A DNA stretch of 12,580 nucleotides from Xenococcus sp039190385 (GCA_039190385.1 JBCCYD010000158.1:1-12580); one strand, 5' to 3'; positions 1-8,417 are shown, counted from the stretch's first letter. Made by a program: numbers and translations. The notes: generated from the letters alone by a model not told the origin.

Positions 1-240
1 AGTTCTACCAGTTTAGATGTTCCATCTCTGCTTGCAGTAGCTAAATACTTATTCTCCGAGCTAAATTTTATTTCTATCACTTCTCCTTCATGAGAGATGA
101 ATATTTCCTCCCCAGTGCTAAGTTCTACCAGTTTAGATGTTCCATCTCTGCTTGCAGTAGCTAAATACTTATTCTCCGAGCCAAATCCTATTTTATCGAC
201 TTCACCCCTATGGTAGATAACTTTTTTTTCTTTACCAGTA
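1..240 (-). repeat. Tandem WD40 blade repeat, 120-bp period with a perfect 61-bp copy
   Basis: Bases 1-61 are identical to 121-181, one WD40 blade (40 codons) apart. The other half of each 120-bp unit differs at many positions. The identity may continue past the left edge. This indicates a recent blade duplication or gene conversion within the propeller coding region. Confidence 0.9.
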
Positions 241-3200
241 CTAAGTTCGATTAATTTCACTATTCCATTTTCACTTGCGGTAGCCAAATACCGATTATCT
301 AGGCTAAATTCTATTCCGTTAACCAAACCTTCAGGGGAGATAACTTTTTCCTTTTCATTACTAGCACCAAGTTTGATTAACTTAACTATTCCAGCAAAGT
401 CTCGGGTAGCCAGATACCGACTATCACTACTGAATTTTATTTCTTCAACCAAGGTTTCATGAGAAATTATAGTAGGGTTATTATCAGTATCAAGCCCAAT
501 TAGTTTAGCTGTTCCATCTCTACTTCGGGTTACTAAATACCGATTATCTGGGCTAAACTCCATTCCCCTAACCAACAAGTCATCGGAGATAACTTTTCCC
601 TCTTCCTCGCTAGCACCAAGTTTGATTAATTTAACTACTCCATCAAAGTCTCGGATTGCCAAATACCGACTATTCCCACTAAATTTTATTTCCTCAATCC
701 AATCTTTATCGAAGATAGTAGTTTTCTTGCCAGTACTAAGTTCTACTAATACCGTTCCACTTTTACTTCGGGTAGCCAAATACTGATTATCTGGACTAAA
801 TTTTATTTCCCAGACTTCACCTCCATGGGGGATAGTAGTTTCCTTGTCAGTAGCAAGTTCAATTAATTTCACTGTTCCATCCCAACTTGCAATAGCGAAG
901 TACTGATTATCCTCGCTAAACTTTATATTCGCGAATGCACCTTCTTGATGGAAGATGATGTTTTCCTCATTGGTATTAAGTTCAATCAATTTTACTGTTC
1001 CGTCCAAACAACGAGAGCCAGAATCATCGGCAATACAACCTGTTGTAGCTAAATATCGACTATCTGGGCTAAACATTATTTCCCGAACGACACCTTTATG
1101 GGAGATGGTTTTCTTTTCATGGCCAGTGGCAAGTTCGATTAATTTCGTTGTTCCATCCGCACTTGCAGTAGCAAGATACCGATTATCCCCACTAAATTCT
1201 ATTTCCCAGACTATATCTTTATGAACGATAATAGTTTCATGGCCAGTAGCAAATTCGACTAATTTTACTGTTCCATCTTTACTTGCAGTAGCAAAATACT
1301 GATCATTACTGCTAAATTCTATTTCTTCTACTTCATCTTCATGATTAATTTTCGGTAACTGATTTGGTAAAAAATCAAGACCATTGTAAAGAACTTCATG
1401 CGCCTCAGAAGCAGGTCTGTTACTATTGGATTCAAGAATATCATTTGAACGCTTGTAAGACTCTAAAGCAAGCAAAACACTCGTTTCATGAAGATTTGCT
1501 CTTTGCTCTTTGATAGATTCAGATCTTGCAGCTAATTCCTGAACTTTAGCCATTTTCACTTGTCGATTTGATTGAAAGCCAAGCATTGTTGCAAGTGTAG
1601 ATATAACCGTTATCACAGAAATAACAACTACAGATCTAATGAGAAACATTTTTTGCTTTCTTTCTTTTGTTTTATAACTAAGTTCGACAAAATCAGATTC
1701 TATTTTATTCAGCCAATTATCATCAGAAGTATCTTTATCCTGAATTTCCTTAAGTCTATCTAAACGAGAATTAGTATCCCAAAGGTCTTTATCTTCTTTC
1801 TTCCAGGCTTTAGCAGAGGGAGTCAACAAATCTTGCAAAGCCAAACTATCTTGCTCTTTAGTTATCCAAACTTGTAATCTTTCCCACCCTCTAACCAAAT
1901 AATCATGAGCAGGTTCATAATATGCTTCATTAGCTTCTGCATCTGTCCCTGTGACGATCAAACGTGCTTGTTGCAATTTAGCTAAAACAGTCTTAACCCG
2001 ATCATTTTCTTCATCTAATGGATAGATTAACTCAGACTCTAATACTTTTCTTCTAACAGCTTCCCCTCCTTCTAGCTCAACCATCCGCAACATAACTCGC
2101 TTCATAGTTAGCCGATGTGCTTTTTTCGGTGAGGGTAAATTGCGAAATTCTTCATTAGCTCGACGAGTTAGCGCACCAGCTACTCCACCTTCACTCTCAA
2201 AATTACTTCCTACAGTTAAAGATCGATCCTCTTTTATCCCCGTTTCCCAATCCTTAGTAAGCTGAAGATACATCTCACTCAGAGTAAAAGAGAGCAGGGG
2301 TAATGCTCCTGGCATTTGAGAAACTTCATCCACCAAGCGATCTACTAGCTCAGGGGGGTCAAAATATAGAGCTTTTTCCGCAGCAGGTTTTTCCACAGCT
2401 TCCCTTAGCTCATCAGAACGCATCGGGCGTACGACAAAGCGAGCATTTGCCCAAATTTCACTAAATGCAGAATCTTGAAATCGGGGCTCAAAGTCAGAAC
2501 GTAAAGTTATAACTAAACTGAGCTGAGGACATTCCCTCAACATTTTTGCTAAAAGTTCAATAAAATCCTTCCATTGCTCGGTTTCCACTTCTGGTATTTC
2601 GGATTCGGATTCAGATTCTGTTTTAGAAAAAGGTAATTTATCTAAAAACTTTTGCGCCCAATTTTTCTTAACTGAATCAATAGTTTTCTCTATTCTAGGA
2701 GCCAGAGTAATCAATTCTTCAAACTGATCGATAACAAGTAAAAGTCTTGTATTCGGGTGAGCTTGGCTCCAAGTTTTTATGTCTGCAATAAACTGGCTCG
2801 AACTATCTTTGAGTTTTTTTCCAAGTATAGTAGTTGTATCCCCAGTTCTAATACGTTCCTTTTTTGTTAGATTGGCTATTGCTCTAGCCACAGTTGCATA
2901 GGGATTAGAGCCTGGTCGAATTATTTCGCGAATTTCCTCGTTAGTATCTTCATCTTTTTTTATTGCTGCAAGGATATGCCACTTTTGCTCACTATCATTA
3001 TCCAATGTTGGAATCAAGCCTGCTTTTACCAAACTAGATTTCCCAGAACCTGAAATGCCAGTAACGACAGTTAATTGATTATTCACTTGCACTAAATTGG
3101 TAACTTTAGTAACAAGTCCTTCTAGAACTTCATCTCGACCAAAAAATATGGATGTGTGTTTTTCTTCAAAAGGTTCTAAACCTCGATAGGGGTTCCGCTC

Positions 3201-4109
3201 TGTATTTAGGGGAGGTGAGTCATTTAAATTATCTCGCGAGAAATTTGAAAGCTTAAACAAATATTCACCGCGATCGTGCTTTCTGAGAGGGAAGAAACCA
3301 GGGGTTTGTTGATCTTTGGTGTTTATTTCAACGTAATTTCTTAGATATAGGTATAACTCTGTGGCAATAATTACTCCATCACCATTTAAGTCAGCATTTT
3401 TCCTTTTCTTATCATTATTCAAGTCAGTTTGATTTGGCTGTAAGGCTTCGATCAACCCTTTTGCAAAAGGAGAATGTTTGTGATCTTCTTTCGTATCTTT
3501 TTTAAAATCTTTGTCCCTGTTATTGATAAAGTCCAGTGCTTCTTGATTGTCTGATGCGGAGGTTAGAACTTGCCAAGCAGGAAAACGAATGAATCGGTCG
3601 TAATGAGCTTTGGTTGTTTTTGTAGTGAAGGGAATCAGTTTACGATAACTCGCCCAACGGAATGCTCCTGCAAAACAACAATCCAAAATTATTAACAAAT
3701 GCTTGCATTCTAGTTTTGATAACCAATCATGAATATCACTCATTTTGATGAGCGAGTCCAAATTTTTCATGTCTGCATCTTGAGGAACCAGAAATCCTTG
3801 GGGTTCATTGTCACTATTTCGTGCAATGCCATGACCTGCAAAGTAAAAGATTAAGCGATCGCTTTTTGTTGGCTTAATCTGATTTGGCAGAATATCGGTA
3901 AATAATTTTTCTAGCTTCGCTTTGGTTGCATACTCGTTCACTACAACCTCCGACTCAAGATCCGGATGAATCAACTCATATTTGTAGGTTTGATGTAGAA
4001 TTTCTGCGATCGCACTTGCATCAGGAACAGCTGTTTGTAGCTTGTCTATCCCATTTTGATAATCATTAATTCCAATAACAATAGCTAAACTGCGATCAAA
4101 TTCACTCAC
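1..4109 (-). CDS. Caspase-like (C14) / nSTAND1 ATPase / membrane helix / WD40 protein, 3' end outside window
   Basis: The frame is open from a GTG at 4109 to the left edge (1369 codons), and the C-terminus lies outside. A C14 caspase domain fills residues 1-285: AGHG gives the catalytic His93, and DCCFAG gives Asp143 and Cys145. An EF-hand-like loop at 240-251 has D240, N242, D244, G245, I247 and E251. An nSTAND1-type NTPase starts near residue 306 (NPYRGLEPF, FFGRDE), with Walker A GISGSGKSS at 351-359 (K357) and Walker B LLLVIDQFEEL around D461. A winged-helix part follows (AHDYLVRGW). One hydrophobic helix at about 826-845 precedes a coiled region, and at least ten degenerate WD40 blades run from about 930 to the edge. 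Known for the family: STAND ATPases act as ligand-triggered switches, with WD40 repeats as sensor. Inferred: a membrane-anchored sensor that activates its own protease. A second in-frame GTG lies at 4118; I prefer 4109 because the paralogous fragment at 8331 has ATG at the matching codon. Confidence 0.92.
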   Translation of the reverse strand, partial: MSEFDRSLAIVIGINDYQNGIDKLQTAVPDASAIAEILHQTYKYELIHPDLESEVVVNEYATKAKLEKLFTDILPNQIKPTKSDRLIFYFAGHGIARNSDNEPQGFLVPQDADMKNLDSLIKMSDIHDWLSKLECKHLLIILDCCFAGAFRWASYRKLIPFTTKTTKAHYDRFIRFPAWQVLTSASDNQEALDFINNRDKDFKKDTKEDHKHSPFAKGLIEALQPNQTDLNNDKKRKNADLNGDGVIIATELYLYLRNYVEINTKDQQTPGFFPLRKHDRGEYLFKLSNFSRDNLNDSPPLNTERNPYRGLEPFEEKHTSIFFGRDEVLEGLVTKVTNLVQVNNQLTVVTGISGSGKSSLVKAGLIPTLDNDSEQKWHILAAIKKDEDTNEEIREIIRPGSNPYATVARAIANLTKKERIRTGDTTTILGKKLKDSSSQFIADIKTWSQAHPNTRLLLVIDQFEELITLAPRIEKTIDSVKKNWAQKFLDKLPFSKTESESESEIPEVETEQWKDFIELLAKMLRECPQLSLVITLRSDFEPRFQDSAFSEIWANARFVVRPMRSDELREAVEKPAAEKALYFDPPELVDRLVDEVSQMPGALPLLSFTLSEMYLQLTKDWETGIKEDRSLTVGSNFESEGGVAGALTRRANEEFRNLPSPKKAHRLTMKRVMLRMVELEGGEAVRRKVLESELIYPLDEENDRVKTVLAKLQQARLIVTGTDAEANEAYYEPAHDYLVRGWERLQVWITKEQDSLALQDLLTPSAKAWKKEDKDLWDTNSRLDRLKEIQDKDTSDDNWLNKIESDFVELSYKTKERKQKMFLIRSVVVISVITVISTLATMLGFQSNRQVKMAKVQELAARSESIKEQRANLHETSVLLALESYKRSNDILESNSNRPASEAHEVLYNGLDFLPNQLPKINHEDEVEEIEFSSNDQYFATASKDGTVKLVEFATGHETIIVHKDIVWEIEFSGDNRYLATASADGTTKLIELATGHEKKTISHKGVVREIMFSPDSRYLATTGCIADDSGSRCLDGTVKLIELNTNEENIIFHQEGAFANIKFSEDNQYFAIASWDGTVKLIELATDKETTIPHGGEVWEIKFSPDNQYLATRSKSGTVLVELSTGKKTTIFDKDWIEEIKFSGNSRYLAIRDFDGVVKLIKLGASEEEGKVISDDLLVRGMEFSPDNRYLVTRSRDGTAKLIGLDTDNNPTIISHETLVEEIKFSSDSRYLATRDFAGIVKLIKLGASNEKEKVISPEGLVNGIEFSLDNRYLATASENGIVKLIELSTGKEKKVIYHRGEVDKIGFGSENKYLATASRDGTSKLVELSTGEEIFISHEGEVIEIKFSSENKYLATASRDGTSKLVE
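292..699 (-). repeat. Two-blade WD40 super-repeat, 249-bp offset
   Basis: Bases 292-450 align without gaps to 541-699 at high identity, an offset of 83 codons, or two propeller blades. In the protein the shared stretch is the pair of blades containing KLIKLGAS followed by KVIS. The array therefore grew in steps of two blades here and one blade at 1-240. Confidence 0.8.
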
Positions 4110-4380
4110 TGTTTGCACCCCAGATTTTTGAGAATTTATACTTATTAATCAGGAAAATACTTAGTATCTTACCTTTTCGAGGCACTTGTGTAATATTTTT
4201 TTCAAGAGAGTAATCTTAGTACTCAATAAAATATAGAAAATTAATTTAAGACTTTTAATTTAATCAGTAAGTTACTATTCTTAATCATTATCTTTCGTAT
4301 TTTAGATGTAAATTAAGGCGTAGAATTAAGTGAAATGACTCTTCAGAAAAAAATTTATTGGAGTTTTGAGGCTATTCATA
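4110..4380. other. Divergent intergenic region between the caspase-STAND gene and the TPR-CHAT gene
   Basis: This 271-bp AT-rich spacer must hold the promoters of both outward-facing genes. Candidate -10 boxes are TATAAA on the minus strand (4135-4140) and TAGAAT on the plus strand (4321-4326). Neither has a convincing -35 box at the right distance, so both are weak calls. I see no coding frame, tRNA, clear operator palindrome or riboswitch-like structure. Confidence 0.5.
4368..4371 (+). promoter_or_regulatory. Ribosome binding site (GAGG) that decides the TPR-CHAT start
   Basis: GAGG lies 9 bases before the ATG at 4381, a normal spacing. The frame also allows a TTG at 4366, but the nearest purine-rich box to it (TGGAG at 4359-4363) is only 2 bases away. 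ATG 4381 is therefore preferred. Confidence 0.5.
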
Positions 4381-7300
4381 ATGACATTAGATAATTTGAT
4401 TCAGTTAGGAGTTCAAGAAATAACAGCAGGAAAGCTTGAATTAGCAGAGCAAACGTTCCGACAAGCATTAAATACGCCTGAAGCAGAAGAAAATCTTGCT
4501 ACTAAACATTTAATTCTTAAGCACTTAACAAGTATTAAAATACGGTCTGGTGATTACGCTTTAGCAGAAAATATGGCGAAACAATCTTTAGAAGTAGCCG
4601 AGGATTTATCAGACAAAGAGCTAATTTGTAAATCTTTAAATAATCTAGGTTTATCTTATTATTGGCAGGAAAAATATTTAGAAGCGATTGATACTTATAA
4701 AGAGGCTCTAGAGTATACAAATGAAGGGAGCGAAGATACTTGGAAAATATGGAGTAATTTAGGTCAGGTTTATGACTGGCAAGGAAATTATAAACAAGCT
4801 CTAGAAGCTCATCAGCAGTCACTGACGTTTGCCCATAATGACACCTTAAAAGCAAAATCTTTGTTTTATCTAGGTCAAACGCAATTTTGGGCAAATAATC
4901 ATTTTGAAACTATTAACTATTTAGAAGAAAGTTTAAACTTAGTAGAAAATAGTCAGCAAGATAATATTACTATAAATGTCTTAAATATATTAGGTCAAAC
5001 TTATTACATTTGTAGGCAGTGGCATAAAGCTGAAGAGATATTACAGCAACAACTTGAATTAGTCGGCAAGCTAAATGTGCCAATTCCAGTTATGTCTATC
5101 TTAGATTCTTTAATTAGAACAAAAATGGAGCTTAATAAAATAGAAGAAGCTAAGAATTTAGTAACAGAATCTATAAATTTAGCCAAATTAAATGGACAAC
5201 AATCTGATCTAGCTTCTGCTCTTCAAAATTTAGGTTTAGTACAATGTAAATCTTCTGATTTTAGTCAAGCAATTAAAGCTTTTGGCGAATCTTTAGCTAT
5301 TTATAGACAATTACCAAATACCACACAAGAAGAAATAGCAATCTTATTAAGTCTTGGCTCTTTACACGAACAACAGGGCAACTATACTCAAGCTATTAGT
5401 TGTTTTCAGCAAACATCTAATTTAGCAAAAGTGGTCCAAGATTATTCAATAGTTCAACTATCAAGTAAAAACCTAGGACAAATCTATTTATCTCTGGGAG
5501 ATTACCCAATAGCCATCGATTATTTTCAGAAATATCTTACCTTGGCGCAAGTTGATGGCAAGATTACTACTGATATTGAAGCGTATCAAAAACTTGGTGA
5601 TGCTTATCATGATAGTGGAGATTTTAAGAAAGGGATAGCTAACTATCAACAAGCTTTATCTTTAGCTGAAGAAAGCAATAATTTAGAGCAAAAAGTTCAA
5701 GTATTAGTTAATTTACTATCAGGATATCGTGCCCTAGAAGATTACGATCAAGCAATTAAGTATGAGGAGTTAATACTCGAAATTACTCATTCGGAAGAAT
5801 TTAATAATCCTATGGTTTGGGGGAAAGCTTTATCAGAATTGACTAGTCTTAAACTACTATTACAAAATCCCCAAGCAATAGATTATGCGAAAGAGCTTCT
5901 TACTTTATGCCAGATAACTAATGCTTATCCTGTTAGCTTTGGATTGCAATGTTTAAGTAATGCTTATTCTCATTTCGGAAAGAATGCTGAGGCGATTAGT
6001 TGTTTACAGGAAGCCTTAGAATTATTAGGAGAAGATCGACAATCTGAAGGTGAGATTCTTACCATTTTAGGAAGAGTGTATCTACAAGCAAATAATTTTA
6101 TAGATGCAGAAGAAACATTAAAAAAAGCGATCGCTGTTTGGGAAGATTTAAGAACTAGGTTAGGAGATTTGGACGAGCTAAAAATTCCTCTTTTAACCAA
6201 ACAAAAATTAACTTATCAGTTATTACAAACTGTCTTAGTTACTCAAGGCAAATATCACAGTGCCCTAGAAATATCAGAATTAGGAAGAGCCAGATCTCTA
6301 GCAGATATACTAAATCATCAATCAATTCCTAACTTAGATAGCAATCAGACAATTGAACATATTAAGTTAGCAGAAATTATTGAAATTGCTAAAACCTTAA
6401 ATGCCACTCTTATAGAGTATTCTGAAACTCTTGAGGCACTTTATATCTGGGTGATTAAACCAACTGGAGAAGTTTACTTTGAGCAAGTACCAATTGTAAA
6501 TCCTTATGCAGTTATGACTGAGATAGCAACTAAACGTTATCAGGATAATAAATTGAGTTTAGCAATTAAAAATATTCGTTTTGCTATGGGGATTTCGGAA
6601 GGCTTATCAAGAACATTAATTCCTATTGATTTAATTAACAAAATTGATGTCGATGATTTAGCAAAAGCATTAACCAAAGTTTATGAGTTTTTAATTAAAC
6701 CTATAGAACAATATTTACCCAAAAATCCTGAAGATAAACTGATTTTTATTCCTCAAGGTTATTTGTTTAACGTTCCTTTTGCTGCTTTGATCGATAATTC
6801 AAATTTTTACCTAATTGAGAAACATACCATCTCTACTGCGCCCTCAATCGATTTACTTAAATTAATATTACAAGCTAAGCATTTACAAAATAGCATCGCT
6901 GCTGATGCCGCATTGGTAGTTGGGAATCCCCTAATACCAGAACTTCCAGGAAAAACAAGCTTTTCTCTAGTTAGCTTACCTGGAGCAGAGGAGGAAGCGA
7001 TTAAAATTGCTCAAATTCTTGGGGTATCACCATTAACTGGAGCTGAAGCTACTAAAGCCAGAGTAATAGAGCAAATAGGAACAGCTAGTATTATTCATTT
7101 AGCTACTCATGGATTATTAGACTATAGAGCTGAAGATGTTCCATTTGAGCGCAATATATTGGGAGCGATCGCACTGGCTCCCGAACAACCTTTAGTCGGA
7201 GACGGCTTGCTAACTTCTAATGAAATTTCCACTATGTCTTTACAGGCTTCATTAGCGGTTCTGAGTGCTTGTCATACGGGACGTGGAGAAGTCACTGCTG

Positions 7301-7530
7301 ATGGAGTTATTGGTTTATCTAGAGCTTTTATGATGGCTGGAGTTTCTAGTGTATTAGTATCTTTATGGGCTATTCCAGACGACTATACAGCGACTTTAAT
7401 GGAAAATTTTTATACAGAAATGAAGCAATCTAATGATTTGGCGCGATCGCTAAGACAGGCTATGTTAACTGTAATTACAAATAATCAGCATCCTCTCAAT
7501 TGGGCAGCCTTTACTTTGATTGGCTGGTAA
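4381..7530 (+). CDS. TPR-CHAT protein (predicted caspase-like cysteine peptidase)
   Basis: The protein has 1049 residues from ATG 4381. Residues 1 to about 620 are helical TPR repeats, roughly a dozen or more, seen as recurring LGQxYxxxGNYxxA, LGxxYHxxGDFxxG and similar motifs. The linker ELGRARSLADIL is typical of this family. The CHAT region starts near residue 660 and runs to the C-terminus. HLATHG holds the predicted catalytic His910 and LSACHTG holds Cys964. They are followed by GEVTADGVIGLSRAF, VLVSLWAIPD and the closing WAAFTLIGW, so the domain looks complete. There is no signal peptide or membrane helix, so it is probably cytosolic. Known: CHAT is a clan CD peptidase fold, and TPR-CHAT proteins serve as effector proteases, one of them in type III-E CRISPR systems. 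No CRISPR array or cas gene is present here, so its trigger is unknown. It is divergent to the caspase-STAND gene and followed by a broken toxin-antitoxin pair. Confidence 0.93.
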   Translation: MTLDNLIQLGVQEITAGKLELAEQTFRQALNTPEAEENLATKHLILKHLTSIKIRSGDYALAENMAKQSLEVAEDLSDKELICKSLNNLGLSYYWQEKYLEAIDTYKEALEYTNEGSEDTWKIWSNLGQVYDWQGNYKQALEAHQQSLTFAHNDTLKAKSLFYLGQTQFWANNHFETINYLEESLNLVENSQQDNITINVLNILGQTYYICRQWHKAEEILQQQLELVGKLNVPIPVMSILDSLIRTKMELNKIEEAKNLVTESINLAKLNGQQSDLASALQNLGLVQCKSSDFSQAIKAFGESLAIYRQLPNTTQEEIAILLSLGSLHEQQGNYTQAISCFQQTSNLAKVVQDYSIVQLSSKNLGQIYLSLGDYPIAIDYFQKYLTLAQVDGKITTDIEAYQKLGDAYHDSGDFKKGIANYQQALSLAEESNNLEQKVQVLVNLLSGYRALEDYDQAIKYEELILEITHSEEFNNPMVWGKALSELTSLKLLLQNPQAIDYAKELLTLCQITNAYPVSFGLQCLSNAYSHFGKNAEAISCLQEALELLGEDRQSEGEILTILGRVYLQANNFIDAEETLKKAIAVWEDLRTRLGDLDELKIPLLTKQKLTYQLLQTVLVTQGKYHSALEISELGRARSLADILNHQSIPNLDSNQTIEHIKLAEIIEIAKTLNATLIEYSETLEALYIWVIKPTGEVYFEQVPIVNPYAVMTEIATKRYQDNKLSLAIKNIRFAMGISEGLSRTLIPIDLINKIDVDDLAKALTKVYEFLIKPIEQYLPKNPEDKLIFIPQGYLFNVPFAALIDNSNFYLIEKHTISTAPSIDLLKLILQAKHLQNSIAADAALVVGNPLIPELPGKTSFSLVSLPGAEEEAIKIAQILGVSPLTGAEATKARVIEQIGTASIIHLATHGLLDYRAEDVPFERNILGAIALAPEQPLVGDGLLTSNEISTMSLQASLAVLSACHTGRGEVTADGVIGLSRAFMMAGVSSVLVSLWAIPDDYTATLMENFYTEMKQSNDLARSLRQAMLTVITNNQHPLNWAAFTLIGW

Positions 7531-7620
7531 CGATTTAGTAATGCAATCGCTCTAGATTTAAAAAATTTTAAAATTTTGCGATAATTATTGATAGCAAAAT
7601 AGATATCATTTTAATCATCA

Positions 7621-7875
7621 ATGCGTACCACTGTTAATATTCCTGATGAGTTAGCAAAAGAAGTCGATAGCCTAGTGGGAAAAGCAGATATCACAACTCG
7701 CAATCAGTTTATTGTCCAAGCGTAAGAGAATTGAGTAGAACATAAAAAAGAAGAATTAATTGACGAAGAATTTTCGATGATGGCAGAGGATGCAGATTAC
7801 GTAGCAGAAACTCTGGCTATTGAGGCTGAATTTGCTCAAAATGATAGGGCGATCGCAAAGTTGAATGATGAATAG
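7621..7875 (+). pseudogene. Broken ribbon-helix-helix (MazE-like) antitoxin gene with two in-frame stops
   Basis: The frame begins MRTTVNIPDELAKEVDSLVG and continues to RNQFIVQA, which is the DNA-binding ribbon-helix-helix start of CopG/MazE-type antitoxins. TAA at codon 35 and TGA at codon 38 interrupt it. The same frame then stays open with acidic, antitoxin-like sequence (EHKKEELIDEEFSMMAEDAD) to TAG at 7873-7875. That tail normally wraps the toxin. The last 11 bases overlap the toxin start, as in translationally coupled pairs. As it stands only a 34-residue peptide could be made, perhaps still able to bind DNA but not to neutralise a toxin. Sequencing error is the alternative, but two separate stops make it unlikely. 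Confidence 0.75.
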
Positions 7876-8211
7876 AGGAAATATCTTTCAAGCAGATTTA
7901 GATCCGACTCAAGGCTCAGAACAAGCAGGACATCGACCTGTGATAATTGTCAGTCGAGATGGAATTAACCGCAGTAGTCCAGTAGTAGTTATTGTTCCAT
8001 TGACTAAGTTTCAGCCCAAGAAAAAGATTTATCCCAGTCATCATGTAGTTAAAGCCAATAGAGATAATGGTTTGGATGTCAAAGTATAACTAAATGCGAA
8101 CAAATACGTGCGATCGCAAAATCTCGCTTATCTCGTAAATTGGGCAGATTGGGTACAGAAGATTTAATGAAAGTAGATGCCGCTTTCAGAATAGTTTTAA
8201 ATTTAAAGTAA
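7865..8211 (+). pseudogene. mazF: Frameshifted MazF/PemK-family toxin (endoribonuclease) gene
   Basis: The N-terminal 74 residues are typical MazF: RGNIFQADLDPTQGSEQAG, then HRPVIIVS, VVVIVPLT and NGLDV. MazF toxins cut mRNA at short sequence motifs. Just after NGLDV (about 8078-8086) the frame stops at TAA 8087-8089. The usual MazF ending resumes in another frame from TGC at 8095: CEQIRAIAKSRL, then RKLGRLGTEDLM, ending at TAA 8209-8211. A single base lost near the AAAG at 8081-8084 would explain this. Translation starts at ATG 7865 or 7868, overlapping the antitoxin. The shortened product lacks the C-terminal helix and is probably inactive. Together with the interrupted antitoxin this is a dead addiction module. 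Confidence 0.8.
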
Positions 8212-8331
8212 TGTTTTTGTGTAGCTTGCGATCGCAATGGCATTAGGAACGGCTGTTTGCAGAGGATCTATGCCATTCTGATAATCATTAATTCCAATAA
8301 CAATAGCTAAACTGCGATCAAATTCACTCAT
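8203..8331 (-). pseudogene. 5' fragment of a second caspase-like (C14) gene
   Basis: The ATG at 8331-8329 opens a 42-codon frame beginning MSEFDRSLAIVIGINDYQNG, the first strand of a caspase domain. Bases 8227-8330 align without gaps to 4005-4108, the start of the caspase-STAND gene, with about 11 mismatches, and 8279-8330 are identical. Homology stops exactly at a GCGATCGC site. Beyond it the frame reads unrelated residues and stops at 8203-8205, overlapping the end of the mazF remnant. No catalytic residue is present, so this is a remnant of a copy whose remainder was lost. It preserves an ATG where the full-length gene has GTG 4109. Confidence 0.85.
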
Positions 8332-8380
8332 TTTGTGATTGTTTTAGTTCAACCTAATTTTTGTGGTTAATGTCTTCTGT

Positions 8381-8413
8381 GCGGTCAGCCAAAGCTGGCG
8401 CTGCGTGATCGCC
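8381..8413. repeat. Short GC-rich REP-like palindrome
   Basis: A GC-rich island in AT-rich DNA contains CAGC-CAAA-GCTG (stem and 4-base loop), then GCGCTGCG and TGATCGC. It resembles the dispersed palindromic repeats that cyanobacterial genomes carry between genes, often rich in HIP1-like cores. Only one copy lies in the window, so the repeat family is not proven. Confidence 0.35.
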
Positions 8414-8417
8414 TGTA

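Noticed and set aside
1..1380. The repetitive left end as a CRISPR array or satellite
   Set aside because: The repeats are diverged 120-130 bp units in one open frame and encode WD40 blades. There are no short identical repeats with unique spacers.
955..1763. Short plus-strand open frames at 955-1224 and 1572-1763
   Set aside because: They lie opposite the WD40 and membrane-helix coding region of the caspase-STAND gene and show no family features. The first merely echoes the repeat period on the other strand.
4366..4380. In-frame TTG as start of the TPR-CHAT gene
   Set aside because: The TTG is only 2 bases from the nearest Shine-Dalgarno-like box, while ATG 4381 has GAGG at normal spacing and gives a standard TPR start.
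4535..6200. Minus-strand open frames at 4535-4894, 5004-5186 and 5970-6200
   Set aside because: They run antisense to the TPR array and mirror its repetitive coding. None has a recognisable domain or a plausible start signal.
4381..7530. TPR-CHAT protein as part of a type III-E CRISPR (Craspase) system
   Set aside because: No gRAMP/Cas7-11 gene, other cas gene or CRISPR array is present in the window. TPR-CHAT proteins are widespread in cyanobacteria without CRISPR.
7562..7577. 16-bp perfect palindrome of A and T behind the TPR-CHAT gene as a terminator
   Set aside because: It has no G or C in the stem and no clear T-run after a loop, so it would not form a stable intrinsic terminator.
7723..7734. 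Stop codon recoding in the antitoxin (TGA read as Sec or Trp)
   Set aside because: A TAA lies three codons before the TGA and there is no stem-loop resembling a selenocysteine signal. The neighbouring toxin is also broken, so decay is simpler.
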